Source: an uncultured Prevotellaceae bacterium (lineage in GTDB: Bacteria > Bacteroidota > Bacteroidia > Bacteroidales > Bacteroidaceae). Taken from it: a DNA stretch of 64,000 nt. The stretch is from positions 1 to 64,000 of the forward strand of contig CACYXD010000014.1 in NCBI GenBank assembly GCA_902778255.1, given 5' to 3'. Below the pieces are notes generated by a model. The model had not been told where the DNA came from and searched no databases. It saw only the letters and a program-made list of their open reading frames with translations. This document shows, piece by piece, positions 1 through 12,360 of the stretch. The translations under genes were made by a program, and so were the position numbers. The first letter of the stretch is position 1; the number at the start of each line of letters is the position of its first letter.

Positions 1-2671
1 CGAGTTCGCCTATGTTCTCTGCTGGATGTTCGCTGTCCGAGCCGTCGTACCAGTAGCGCGGCTGGTAGGTGCCGATGAAGTCCCATTTGTTCCAGCGGAA
101 TGACTCGTTGCTGCCGTCATACGGGGTCACCTTATTGCCGCCTTCGTTGCCCTGTGTGAAGATGTTGACGCCGACGCCGCCATTATCGATGTACCAATAC
201 TCCGGTTCATCGTCAGGTACGTAGAGGTATGGCGTGTTGGCCGTCATCGTGGTCGTTTCGGGATTATCTGGCTCCCCCATCTCAGCCGTCCACTTGCTCG
301 TTTGCGGGTCCAGATGGATGCCCTTGAACTCATAGAAATGACCTGTCAGACCGTCGCCGGAGCCACTCTTCTTGAAGGCGCTCTTCGTGAAGTTGAACGG
401 CATCATCACCGTCACGGGCTTTCCATTGGTGAACGTGCGTTTGTAGCGCAGTAAGGGCACCCACAGTTGAGTTGTGATGTCGGGGATGCCGAGGGGCTTG
501 TCGTCGTACTCAATGTTGTAACTCTTTCCCCCGCCGTAGTCGTATTCCTCCACCAGGTCGCCGTATGTCGGCGTGTAGTACTTGCCGTTGAAGACCATGA
601 GGCGTCCGTAGGTCTGCATGAAGCGGTGGTTGGTCGGGTCGCCGAGGTGGGCGAAGTTGGTGGGGGCAGTGGCCGATTCCACAGCGGGCGAGCCTTGCTT
701 CAGGCCGCGCGTGCCGACGTAGAAGCAGTTGGTCAGTTTGCCCTCACCTTGGTTGTTGGTGCGGTGGAGGAACGTGCTATTCTTGTTGTTCTCATTTCCC
801 CACCATAGTTCGTGCTTGCCGCCGTTGTTGTCGTACTGGCCGTGGATGAAGAGGCAGTCTTTCAGTATGGCATATCCATACTGCGAAAAGCATCCGACGA
901 AGCCGCCGCAGCCGTAAGTCGTGCCGGAATACTCCGAGTTGTAGATGAGTCCGTCGAACACACAGCCCGTGATGTGGCATTGGTCGTAATGCGAACTCAG
1001 GAGGCCCACGAATCCGCCATTAAAGGCAGTGCCACTGACGGTGCTGCTGATTTGAGTGCTCACACGGCAGTTCTCGATGGTGAGATTGCCCTCGGCAGAG
1101 CCTACCAGACCGCCAATGTAGTTCCAAATGCCGCCATCTATCTGTCCCGTTGCGTGCAGATTGCGGATGGTGGCACCATTGGTGTTTTGGAAAGGAGCGC
1201 TACAGGGAGCGCTGGCGGTATGGTTGAAAGTCAACGTATGGCCATCGCCGTCGAACGTTCCCTTGAATGGGTCTTTTCCGCTGCCCGCCATCGAGGTCGT
1301 TACTGTGATGTTGCCAGCCAGCACCACGGTCTTGCCGCTGAAGCCGTTCAAATCGCCATCCACCTCCATGCGTCGGCAGAAGTAGTTCCATCCTTCGGCG
1401 GTCTTGATGGTGTAGATGTCGCCGTTCTGCGTGATGTTGTTTTCATTTAGCGGGTAGGTAATCGTGGCGTTGATGGTCACGTCCTCGGCGGGCATGGTGA
1501 ACGTGTAGGTACCGTCGTGATTGTCTGTGTAGGTGATATTGTTGCCCGATGTCGCGCCCATCAGGGTCAGCCCTTCAAGTATCTCGTCCATCTGCTGCGT
1601 GTAGGTGATGGTTATTTCGTCGCCCTCCAAAGCCGAGGTTTTGCTGACGCTGAACTGCGAGTAATTGTTGTTGACCTTGTGTCCGGCCAAGATGTTGAAG
1701 CCCTTAGTCAGTGTGTAGTTGTTGCCGCCAATGGTAACGGTGACGCTGGCGGTATAGGAACCTACATCTAAGACTTGGGATGCCACGGTGGTAGTTTGGC
1801 CTGTAGTGTTATTGGTATAGGTAATATCACCTTTTGTGGCCTGAAGTCCCGTCTGCTGGTTGAACTCTGCCAAGTTGGTGCTCGCCGGATTGTAGGTGAA
1901 GTCACCATTGCTTGTGCAGTCCTCGACGCTCAAAGTCAGCGTGGCTTTGCCGTCGGTGAGGCCGCAATTGTGGTATTGGCTCTGCTGGTTGCAGGTGGCG
2001 GTCAAGGTGTTGCCGCTGACGTTGAACGAGAAGTTGTGGCCAGGGTCTTCGGGGTCTGGCACTTCCACCTCGACTTCATAGGTCACCGTAATAGATCCTT
2101 GTCTGAATTTGCAGAGTTGACCTTCTGGTGCCGTATTTGCTGTCATAAACATCAGTTTCAGCGGCATCGCAGCCGTAACATCCAAAGCCCCACTGAAGGT
2201 AAACGCCGATGTGTAGGTTTTAAACTCCTCATCATCATAAGATGCAAAGACCGTTGAACTGAGCAACGTGCTGCTGTTTATGCCAGCCTTCAGGCACATT
2301 CCGCCCTGAGCAAATAGCACGTTCGTCAACTCCACGCTTGTCACCTTGCCCACAATGTCGGGGAAAGTGATTTCAGTTCCAACCAAGCCATAGTCCTCAT
2401 TCAAAATCTGAGTATATGGTTTACTCGCGGTTGAATTGCCCTGCCAACTGTTTTTGCTTAGCACAAGCCTGTTACCTGCGGAGTTAGTCAATTCAGAGCC
2501 GGAAACACCCGTGCCGTTCATCGGCCACGTCATGGTCCTCGTCTCGGTTGTTGTTCCTGCCCACGTCGTCTGCGCCATCGTGAGCAGCATCACAAGCAGC
2601 AGCATCGCCGCCCGTCGCGTTGCGCCAAGCCCCGAGGCCAAAGGCGCGAAAAAGTCTTTCTTAATTCCCAT
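1..2671 (-). CDS. Secreted GLUG-motif / bacterial-repeat protein, 3' end outside window
   Basis: Open frame of about 890 codons from ATG at 2671 to the window edge with no stop, so the C-terminus is missing. The N-terminus (MGIKKDFFAPLASGLG...) leads into a hydrophobic stretch ending QTTWAG, a plausible signal peptide. Residues about 330-410 resemble the Listeria-Bacteroides/InlB-B type repeat (NHDGTYTFTMPAEDVTINAT). Residues about 505-600 carry three GLUG-like motifs (GGLVG, GGFVG, GGFVG) within short beta-helix-like repeats. It is therefore probably an exported surface or adhesin-like protein; the ligand is unknown. The promoter box lies at 2940-2947, leaving a leader of about 260 nt that contains a tetranucleotide repeat. 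A decayed relative of its signal peptide may exist at 35837-35953. Confidence 0.85.
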   Translation of the reverse strand, partial: MGIKKDFFAPLASGLGATRRAAMLLLVMLLTMAQTTWAGTTTETRTMTWPMNGTGVSGSELTNSAGNRLVLSKNSWQGNSTASKPYTQILNEDYGLVGTEITFPDIVGKVTSVELTNVLFAQGGMCLKAGINSSTLLSSTVFASYDDEEFKTYTSAFTFSGALDVTAAMPLKLMFMTANTAPEGQLCKFRQGSITVTYEVEVEVPDPEDPGHNFSFNVSGNTLTATCNQQSQYHNCGLTDGKATLTLSVEDCTSNGDFTYNPASTNLAEFNQQTGLQATKGDITYTNNTTGQTTTVASQVLDVGSYTASVTVTIGGNNYTLTKGFNILAGHKVNNNYSQFSVSKTSALEGDEITITYTQQMDEILEGLTLMGATSGNNITYTDNHDGTYTFTMPAEDVTINATITYPLNENNITQNGDIYTIKTAEGWNYFCRRMEVDGDLNGFSGKTVVLAGNITVTTSMAGSGKDPFKGTFDGDGHTLTFNHTASAPCSAPFQNTNGATIRNLHATGQIDGGIWNYIGGLVGSAEGNLTIENCRVSTQISSTVSGTAFNGGFVGLLSSHYDQCHITGCVFDGLIYNSEYSGTTYGCGGFVGCFSQYGYAILKDCLFIHGQYDNNGGKHELWWGNENNKNSTFLHRTNNQGEGKLTNCFYVGTRGLKQGSPAVESATAPTNFAHLGDPTNHRFMQTYGRLMVFNGKYYTPTYGDLVEEYDYGGGKSYNIEYDDKPLGIPDITTQLWVPLLRYKRTFTNGKPVTVMMPFNFTKSAFKKSGSGDGLTGHFYEFKGIHLDPQTSKWTAEMGEPDNPETTTMTANTPYLYVPDDEPEYWYIDNGGVGVNIFTQGNEGGNKVTPYDGSNESFRWNKWDFIGTYQPRYWYDGSDSEHPAENIGEL

Positions 2672-2824
2672 TGTTATTGTTTATTTTTGATTATTTATTT
2701 GTTTCGTGGGGTATAAAAAACACAGCGGCTAACCCCGCACGAATGCAGGGCAAGTCGTATATCGCCATCGTGCGCCGACACAAGTGTCGTCGCTCAATGT
2801 CTTTTTAGCCTCTATAGAAGTATA

Positions 2825-2870
2825 GTGAGTGAGTGAGTGAGTGAGTGAGTGAGTGAGTGAGTGAGTGAGT
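2825..2870. repeat. Tetranucleotide tandem repeat (GTGA)11.5 in the leader of the secreted protein
   Basis: Forty-six bases of uninterrupted GTGA units (TCAC on the transcribed strand), 154 nt upstream of the start codon at 2671 and 70-115 nt downstream of the TAnnTTTG box at 2940-2947. On the minus strand an ATG at 2915 opens a 36-codon frame that reads through the repeat as Thr-His-Ser-Leu units and stops at 2805. Loss or gain of one unit would change its frame and stop position. A perfect array of this length is typical of slipped-strand phase-variable sites. Whether it alters expression cannot be seen from sequence alone. Confidence 0.95.
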
Positions 2871-2939
2871 CAAACAATTCGCGTTAAACAATGTTATGTC
2901 ACCCTTTCTTTTCATTTGCAGTTTTTACTAAAAACCGTG

Positions 2940-2947
2940 CAAAGGTA
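2940..2947 (-). promoter_or_regulatory. -7 box (TACCTTTG) of the secreted GLUG protein
   Basis: On the minus strand the box reads TACCTTTG, a perfect match to the Bacteroidetes -7 consensus TAnnTTTG. No clear TTG box is present about 20 bp upstream. It places the transcript start near 2933. Confidence 0.6.
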
Positions 2948-3047
2948 CTACTTTTTCTGAATATATTATCACTTTATCGGATTTTTTTTATTTAGGATAA
3001 TCATGCCTAAATCAACTAAGGTTCGAATCTCGAGGATAAAAAAATAA

Positions 3048-3086
3048 AGAGAGATATTAAATATCTCTCTTTTAGTGATTCCGGCG
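3048..3086 (-). repeat. Copy A of a tRNA-Arg 3'-end fragment followed by a terminator hairpin
   Basis: Plus-strand positions 3075-3086 (GTGATTCCGGCG) are identical to the 3' end of the tRNA-Arg gene at 4416-4427. On the minus strand the match is followed by a hairpin (AGAGAGATAT/ATATCTCTCT, 3048-3070) and a T-rich tail, as for a rho-independent terminator. The sequence before the match does not fold into a tRNA and has no partner for the acceptor strand. It looks like an attachment-site remnant. Just beyond lies TTCGAA-containing sequence shared with copy B. Confidence 0.6.
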
Positions 3087-3108
3087 GAATCAAAACCCCG
3101 CCTGTGTA

Positions 3109-3306
3109 TCAGTTTGTTAGAAGAGATTTTGCTACTATTGGACAACGGTAGCAAACCGCCTCTTTTCTTGCATCCTGGAGTATCTGACCAGAATAGAAAG
3201 AATAAGCAGCTTCTTCTGCCTGAATACGCTCAGGTGTGCCCTCCTTGCCGAACTTAGCGTCAAGTACGAGATCGTAGTCAACGATTTTGTGATTGTTTGT
3301 CTGCAT
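3109..3306 (-). pseudogene. Truncated XRE-family antitoxin-like gene
   Basis: The 65-codon frame begins MQTNNHKIVDYDLVLDAKFG and continues through ...FYSGQILQDARKEA, which resembles the N-terminus of Bacteroidetes XRE antitoxins. In these the helix-turn-helix normally follows directly after ARKEA. Here that domain is missing and replaced by about 15 unrelated residues. The break is within 100 bp of the tRNA-like junction at 3075-3086, so recombination there probably removed the 3' part. It starts 24 nt after the GNAT gene and would have been the third gene of that operon. Family assignment is from memory of the N-terminal pattern. Confidence 0.6.
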
Positions 3307-3330
3307 AAGAAAAACGATGGTGACAGTTCA

Positions 3331-3930
3331 TTATCTTCGCAATTCAAGCAAATCGAAATACATAAGTCGCGTGGTAAGCTCTACTAGCTGCCCCTTCTTT
3401 CCACCTGTATATAGGAATTCTTGTTCTTCGGTAGAGAATAGGCTATGAAAACCATTTTTCTCGTAGAAAGTGATGACCTCTGGTTTGTTGACTGCATCAA
3501 CAATCACAAATCGGCAACCTGTCTTGTTGGTGCTTGAGAAAAACCAACCCTTAATAAAGTCGAGTGTCTCACTACCGATACCTTTTCCTGCGAACTCACT
3601 ATTTACGCCAAGACGTCCAATCAATACGCCAGGGTAGCGTCGTAGAGGCTTCTCGTGGTGAGTTAGGCTCTTCATATAGTCACGACGACTGCGCGGGAGG
3701 TCGTAAATTCGAATACTATCATTGGATATGGTAAGAGCACATACTATCTTTGTTGGGTCATTGTTCAGACGAAAGCAATAACTCTTTCCCATAAGATAAT
3801 GGGCATAACGTGTGGCATCATTACAAAAGAAATCGTCAAGGTCATCATTGCCACAAACGAAAGGCTGACAGGCGGCAAGTATGTCGTCTGTCAGCTCGTA
3901 AAAGGTGCAGTTATCTGTGATAAATGCCAT
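3331..3930 (-). CDS. GNAT-family N-acetyltransferase, likely toxin
   Basis: A 199-residue protein from the ATG at 3930; a TTG at 3942 would add four residues but has the poorer start context. The acetyl-CoA binding motif is RLGVNSEFAGKGIGSETLDF, residues about 105-125, and the C-terminal part YEKNGF is typical of GNATs. The length and overall pattern fit the family of type II toxins that acetylate aminoacyl-tRNA (TacT/AtaT-like). That activity is inferred from family resemblance and from the small gene that precedes it with a 15-nt gap. It sits in a 1.3-kb island bounded by tRNA-Arg 3'-end repeats. Confidence 0.8.
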   Translation of the reverse strand: MAFITDNCTFYELTDDILAACQPFVCGNDDLDDFFCNDATRYAHYLMGKSYCFRLNNDPTKIVCALTISNDSIRIYDLPRSRRDYMKSLTHHEKPLRRYPGVLIGRLGVNSEFAGKGIGSETLDFIKGWFFSSTNKTGCRFVIVDAVNKPEVITFYEKNGFHSLFSTEEQEFLYTGGKKGQLVELTTRLMYFDLLELRR

Positions 3931-3945
3931 TTCTAATCCCAAAGA

Positions 3946-4113
3946 TTAAAGCATACCAGCTTTGCTCAGAATGACATGAGCCATCTGACAAAAAGAATGG
4001 TTGTCTCTATTTTCCGTTCCCTTATAGTTACGCTCGGCTTCCTCAGCACGATGTAAAAACTCACGTGCTTCCTTGCCTTTGAGCGTTGGGATTGCCTTAA
4101 TTGCTGTTGCCAT
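3946..4113 (-). CDS. Small putative antitoxin gene of the GNAT module (55 aa)
   Basis: ATG at 4113, stop at 3946-3948, encoding a 55-residue charged, mostly helical-looking protein (begins MATAIKAIPTLKGKEAREFL). It lies 30 nt behind the TATCTTTG box and immediately in front of the GNAT gene, which is the usual antitoxin position. I do not see a ribbon-helix-helix or HTH signature and do not recognise the family. The call as partner rests on position, size and co-orientation. Confidence 0.65.
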   Translation of the reverse strand: MATAIKAIPTLKGKEAREFLHRAEEAERNYKGTENRDNHSFCQMAHVILSKAGML

Positions 4114-4142
4114 ATTTCTTATTCCTTTCTTTAAATCTGCTG

Positions 4143-4150
4143 CAAAGATA
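4143..4150 (-). promoter_or_regulatory. -7 box (TATCTTTG) of the GNAT module
   Basis: Perfect TAnnTTTG on the minus strand, about 30 nt upstream of the ATG of the 55-residue gene. The stretch further upstream is very AT-rich. Confidence 0.6.
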
Positions 4151-4278
4151 CAACATTTTTCCGAATAATATCATTTTAATCGCAATATTTTTGCATTTAA
4201 AGACTTGTTATGTTTATCGACAGAAATCATTTGAAGCAGCAATCTGCTAAGGTTCGAATCCTTAGTATAACAAGAAAA

Positions 4279-4313
4279 AGAGAGACTAAAAGTCTCTCTT
4301 TGTGATTCCGGCG
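4279..4313 (-). repeat. Copy B of the tRNA-Arg 3'-end fragment with its own terminator
   Basis: 4302-4313 repeats the 12 nt at the 3' end of tRNA-Arg. As in copy A it is followed on the minus strand by a hairpin (AGAGAGACT/AGTCTCTCT, 4279-4299), T-rich sequence and a TTCGAA-containing stretch (about 4250-4262). Copies A and B bound the GNAT module, and copy B lies about 115 bp from the intact tRNA 3' end. This arrangement suggests tandem integration at the tRNA. Confidence 0.6.
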
Positions 4314-4365
4314 AATTGACTTTGTCGAACCCTTAGCCCTGCCACGGGCTAATGGTTACAAAATG

Positions 4366-4412
4366 CAAAAAAATAACGAGCTAGAGTAAATTCTGCTCGC
4401 TATTTCTTGCAT
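4366..4412 (-). terminator. Rho-independent terminator of tRNA-Arg
   Basis: Immediately after the tRNA 3' end the minus strand forms a long hairpin (AATAGCGAGC with GCTCGTTATT), followed by seven T. The outer sequences TGCATTTT and AAAATGCA extend the symmetry. Confidence 0.75.
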
Positions 4413-4416
4413 TTTG

Positions 4417-4490
4417 TGATTCCGGCGGGATTCAAACCCACAACCTTCTGATCCGTAGTCAGATGCTCTATTCAGTTGAGCTACGGAACC
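4417..4490 (-). tRNA. tRNA-Arg (anticodon ACG)
   Basis: A 74-nt cloverleaf on the minus strand: acceptor GGTTCCG/CGGAATC with discriminator A, D stem GCTC/GAGC, anticodon stem TCTGA/TCAGA with loop CTACGGA (anticodon ACG), and T stem GTGGG/CCCGC with loop TTTGAAT. CCA is not encoded. A34 should be deaminated to inosine to read CGN codons. Its 3' end is the apparent integration site of the neighbouring island. Confidence 0.95.
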
Positions 4491-4532
4491 TCCGTTCCTG
4501 CATTTAAGGTTGTTGTTCCTTGTTTGCGGGTG

Positions 4533-4540
4533 CAAAGGTA
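4533..4540 (-). promoter_or_regulatory. -7 box (TACCTTTG) of tRNA-Arg
   Basis: Perfect TAnnTTTG box on the minus strand, about 43 nt upstream of the mature tRNA 5' end. Confidence 0.6.
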
Positions 4541-4627
4541 CGGACTTTTTGCGAACCCACCAAACATTTCATCGTTTTTTTTTGAAAAAAGTTTGTTTTT
4601 CTTCAAAAAGCAGACAAAACAATGAGT

Positions 4628-6127
4628 TTATTTCAATTTCTGAACGTATTTGACAGGCTCTCCCTCCTGATTCTTTAGCACATCCGCAAAAGTCTGAGGC
4701 GTAATTTCCACGGGGCCAGTCATAAATTCGGGGATGTTATAACTCTTCATAAACTGGCGGTGATAGTCGGGATCGGCCTGGGGAAGTGCAAAGGGTTTGG
4801 AGGCCCTACCCTGCTCGTCAACATGGGCGATGAAGGGACGGGTGAAGTTGGCGTCCTCACGACGGCTGCTGACCACCATCCAGCGTCCATTGCTCGACCA
4901 GGAGTGATAGCTCTCAGTATCGTCGGAGTTGATGCCCTTCATCTTATCGAACTTGCCCGTAGCGAGATCTATCAACCATAGGTCGGCCTCATGGTGCCAG
5001 ATATGGAAACAGCCATAGTTGCCAAGGGTGAAGACGAGGTAGCGGCCATCGGGCGAGATACGGGGCAAGGTGGCACTCTTGCCTAAGCTATCGGCCTGAA
5101 ACACGATTTCACGAGGGCCGAAGGTCATCGTCTCAAGGTCAAACGACTTACGATAGATGTTATACTTAATGTCACGATAGCGGCGGATGACCTCCACGTC
5201 TTCTGACACGGTGTCACGAAACTCGAAATGGGCGCTGCAATAATAGAGGCTCTTGCCATCGGGGGCCCAGAAGGGGAACACCTCAAACTCTGTGGTGTCG
5301 TTCTCAACATTCGTCACCGCGTTGTGCTCAACATCGTAGGCTATGATATCGCTGGCAGAATCGAACACCTCAATCTTGTTCATATTGCGCGTGTGGAACG
5401 ACTGGCCTGTCTTGTTGGTAGAGAAGACCACCAAGGGCAACCAGGGATGCCAGGTAGGATAGACACCAGCCGAGAGGATAGAGTCGTTGCGCATATTGAT
5501 CTTGCGGATATTGCCATCATAGACCACTACCGTGCCTCCATGGTTCTGGCGGGCGTGGAAGAGCATCCGCTCTGGGTTATATTGCTGATAGTTATGACAG
5601 TTGACGCATTGGCCGTCCTGCTCAGTACTACACAGCATATTATCGACCATCACACGCTCATCGTAGTTCTCCAGACAGCGCTGGTTGAGCGTCAGTTCCT
5701 CGTAGGTGACATACGAGGGGGAAATCAGTCGGTAGCTGAGATAGGCATCAATACTGTCTGTTGAGACGTGGAAGGCAAAGGGCTTGTAGCGCTGCCACTG
5801 CTCGCCATTGCGGGCATACACCTCAACAGAGATATCATGTCCCTGAGCAGCAGCAGTCAACTGATGCCAGTCATCAATATCGGGCCGTGCCTTTAGACCT
5901 TCGCACAGCAACTCCTGGTCGCCATAGGAAAAGCGCGTCACCATCTCGTCGGCATCCTGCTCCAGCTGGAACGTCAGCGGCGCGATGTTGACAGGTATAG
6001 TCACGTCGGCATAGTCAGGATAGATAGCGGGCTGCTCGTTGCTCTGGGTAAACGATGTGGGCAGCTTAGGGCCACACGAGGCCATCAGGAAGAGGGCCAA
6101 AAGGGGGAATATATAAAAGCGTTTCAT
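4628..6127 (-). CDS. PD40/TolB-like beta-propeller lipoprotein with a CxxCH motif
   Basis: A 499-residue protein with lipobox LMASC at residues 14-18, so an exported lipoprotein. The body contains several WD40-like/PD40 blades (SAGVYPTWHPWLPLVVFSTN, FWAPDGKSLYYC, RISPDGRYLVF, SWSSNGRWMVVSSRR). Between the N-terminal beta domain and the propeller is one CVNCH sequence (CxxCH), the signature for covalent c-type haem attachment. Relatives are sometimes annotated as cytochrome c biogenesis proteins on that basis. Translation starts just after the stop of the DUF6057 gene, so the two are co-expressed and probably act together at the envelope. Substrate unknown. Confidence 0.75.
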   Translation of the reverse strand: MKRFYIFPLLALFLMASCGPKLPTSFTQSNEQPAIYPDYADVTIPVNIAPLTFQLEQDADEMVTRFSYGDQELLCEGLKARPDIDDWHQLTAAAQGHDISVEVYARNGEQWQRYKPFAFHVSTDSIDAYLSYRLISPSYVTYEELTLNQRCLENYDERVMVDNMLCSTEQDGQCVNCHNYQQYNPERMLFHARQNHGGTVVVYDGNIRKINMRNDSILSAGVYPTWHPWLPLVVFSTNKTGQSFHTRNMNKIEVFDSASDIIAYDVEHNAVTNVENDTTEFEVFPFWAPDGKSLYYCSAHFEFRDTVSEDVEVIRRYRDIKYNIYRKSFDLETMTFGPREIVFQADSLGKSATLPRISPDGRYLVFTLGNYGCFHIWHHEADLWLIDLATGKFDKMKGINSDDTESYHSWSSNGRWMVVSSRREDANFTRPFIAHVDEQGRASKPFALPQADPDYHRQFMKSYNIPEFMTGPVEITPQTFADVLKNQEGEPVKYVQKLK

Positions 6128-6128
6128 C

Positions 6129-11262
<5,134 letters not shown>

Positions 11263-11274
11263 GATTCAAGACAT

Positions 11275-11314
11275 ACAAAAGCGGCACCCATTGAAAAATG
11301 GGTGTCGCTTTTGT
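11275..11314. terminator. Bidirectional terminator between beta-galactosidase and GT2
   Basis: An 18-bp near-perfect inverted repeat (ACAAAAGCGGCACCCATT with AATGGGTGTCGCTTTTGT) with a 4-nt loop. T-rich arms serve both converging transcripts. Confidence 0.85.
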
Positions 11315-11337
11315 ATTGTCCTAATGACTGTCTTGCT

Positions 11338-12360
11338 TTACAGTCCTAACTGTTTGAACGTCTTACAGCCTTTGGCGTAGTATCTCCAAAGCAGAAGGAA
11401 AGAAGCAAACTCTTTTTCGTTAGCAGCAACTCTGCTCTGCTGAATCTGTTGACGGTCTTTCTCAAAATCCTTGCGCCAACGCTTAAAGTCCCTACGGGCT
11501 CGGAAGATGGCCTTGAAGTCGCCCACGTTTCGCTTCAGAATTAGCGTCTGAAAAGCAGCCAGATAATCCAACGCCCAACGCAAGCGCATCACAGGCTTCA
11601 GATCCTTTTCTGGCAGACATTTATATAGCATCGTCAGGTTATTCCGGAAGTTCAGGTAGGTCTTCATGGGATTCGACTTAGGCAGCGTGCCACCGCCCAC
11701 ATGATACACCTTGCTCTCAGGCAGGCACCATATCTGATAGCCGCGAATCCTCATACGCCAGCACATCTCTATCTCTTCCTGATGAGCAAAGAAACGTCCA
11801 TCCAGTCCACCCACCTCTTTATATATACGCGCACGCACAAGGAGAGCGGCACCCGTAGCCCAGTGGATCATTGCAGGTTCATCGTATTGCCCTTGGTCAT
11901 TCTCTACGACATCAAAGACTCTGCCACGACAGAACGGATAGCCATAACGATCCAGATAGCCTCCCGAGGCGCCTGCATACTCAAAACTGTCGCGCTGGAA
12001 GATGCTCAGCAGTTTCGGCTGACAGGCAGCCACCTCTTTGTGAGCGTCCATAAACGCCAGCATCGGCGTCAGCCAGCCTGAGGTCACCTCAATATCGCTG
12101 TTCAGCAGCAGATAATACTCGGCCTCCACCTGTGCCAATGCTTTGTTATACCCCTCGGCAAACCCCCAGTTCTTCTCCAGCAGGATCAGCCTTACCTCAG
12201 GGAATTGCTCCTTCAGCAGATCAACACTCTCATCTGTCGAGGCATTATCGGCCACATAGACCACAGTCTCGCTTTTAGAGTGTTCCAATACGCTGGGCAG
12301 ATATTGGCGGAGCATCTTTGCGCCGTTCCAGTTCAATATGACAATTGCCAGTTTATCCAT
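11338..12360 (-). CDS. Family 2 glycosyltransferase
   Basis: A 340-residue GT-A fold protein: the N-terminal nucleotide-binding motif is VILNWNGAKML, then VADNASTDES, and the metal site region is LLLNSDIEV. The pattern WATGAALLVRARIYKEVGG is typical of rhamnosyl/dTDP-sugar transferases of the WbbL type. Donor and acceptor cannot be read from sequence. Its start overlaps the end of mtaB by 8 bp, so it is translated from the same mRNA. Confidence 0.85.
   Translation of the reverse strand: MDKLAIVILNWNGAKMLRQYLPSVLEHSKSETVVYVADNASTDESVDLLKEQFPEVRLILLEKNWGFAEGYNKALAQVEAEYYLLLNSDIEVTSGWLTPMLAFMDAHKEVAACQPKLLSIFQRDSFEYAGASGGYLDRYGYPFCRGRVFDVVENDQGQYDEPAMIHWATGAALLVRARIYKEVGGLDGRFFAHQEEIEMCWRMRIRGYQIWCLPESKVYHVGGGTLPKSNPMKTYLNFRNNLTMLYKCLPEKDLKPVMRLRWALDYLAAFQTLILKRNVGDFKAIFRARRDFKRWRKDFEKDRQQIQQSRVAANEKEFASFLLLWRYYAKGCKTFKQLGL

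Noticed and set aside
3076-3150. A second tRNA at copy A
   Set aside because: The 3' acceptor strand has no 5' partner and no anticodon arm can be drawn.
2969-3154. Minus-strand frame containing RRGFDSAGIT
   Set aside because: This peptide is the translation of a tRNA 3'-end-like sequence and the frame runs through a terminator hairpin.
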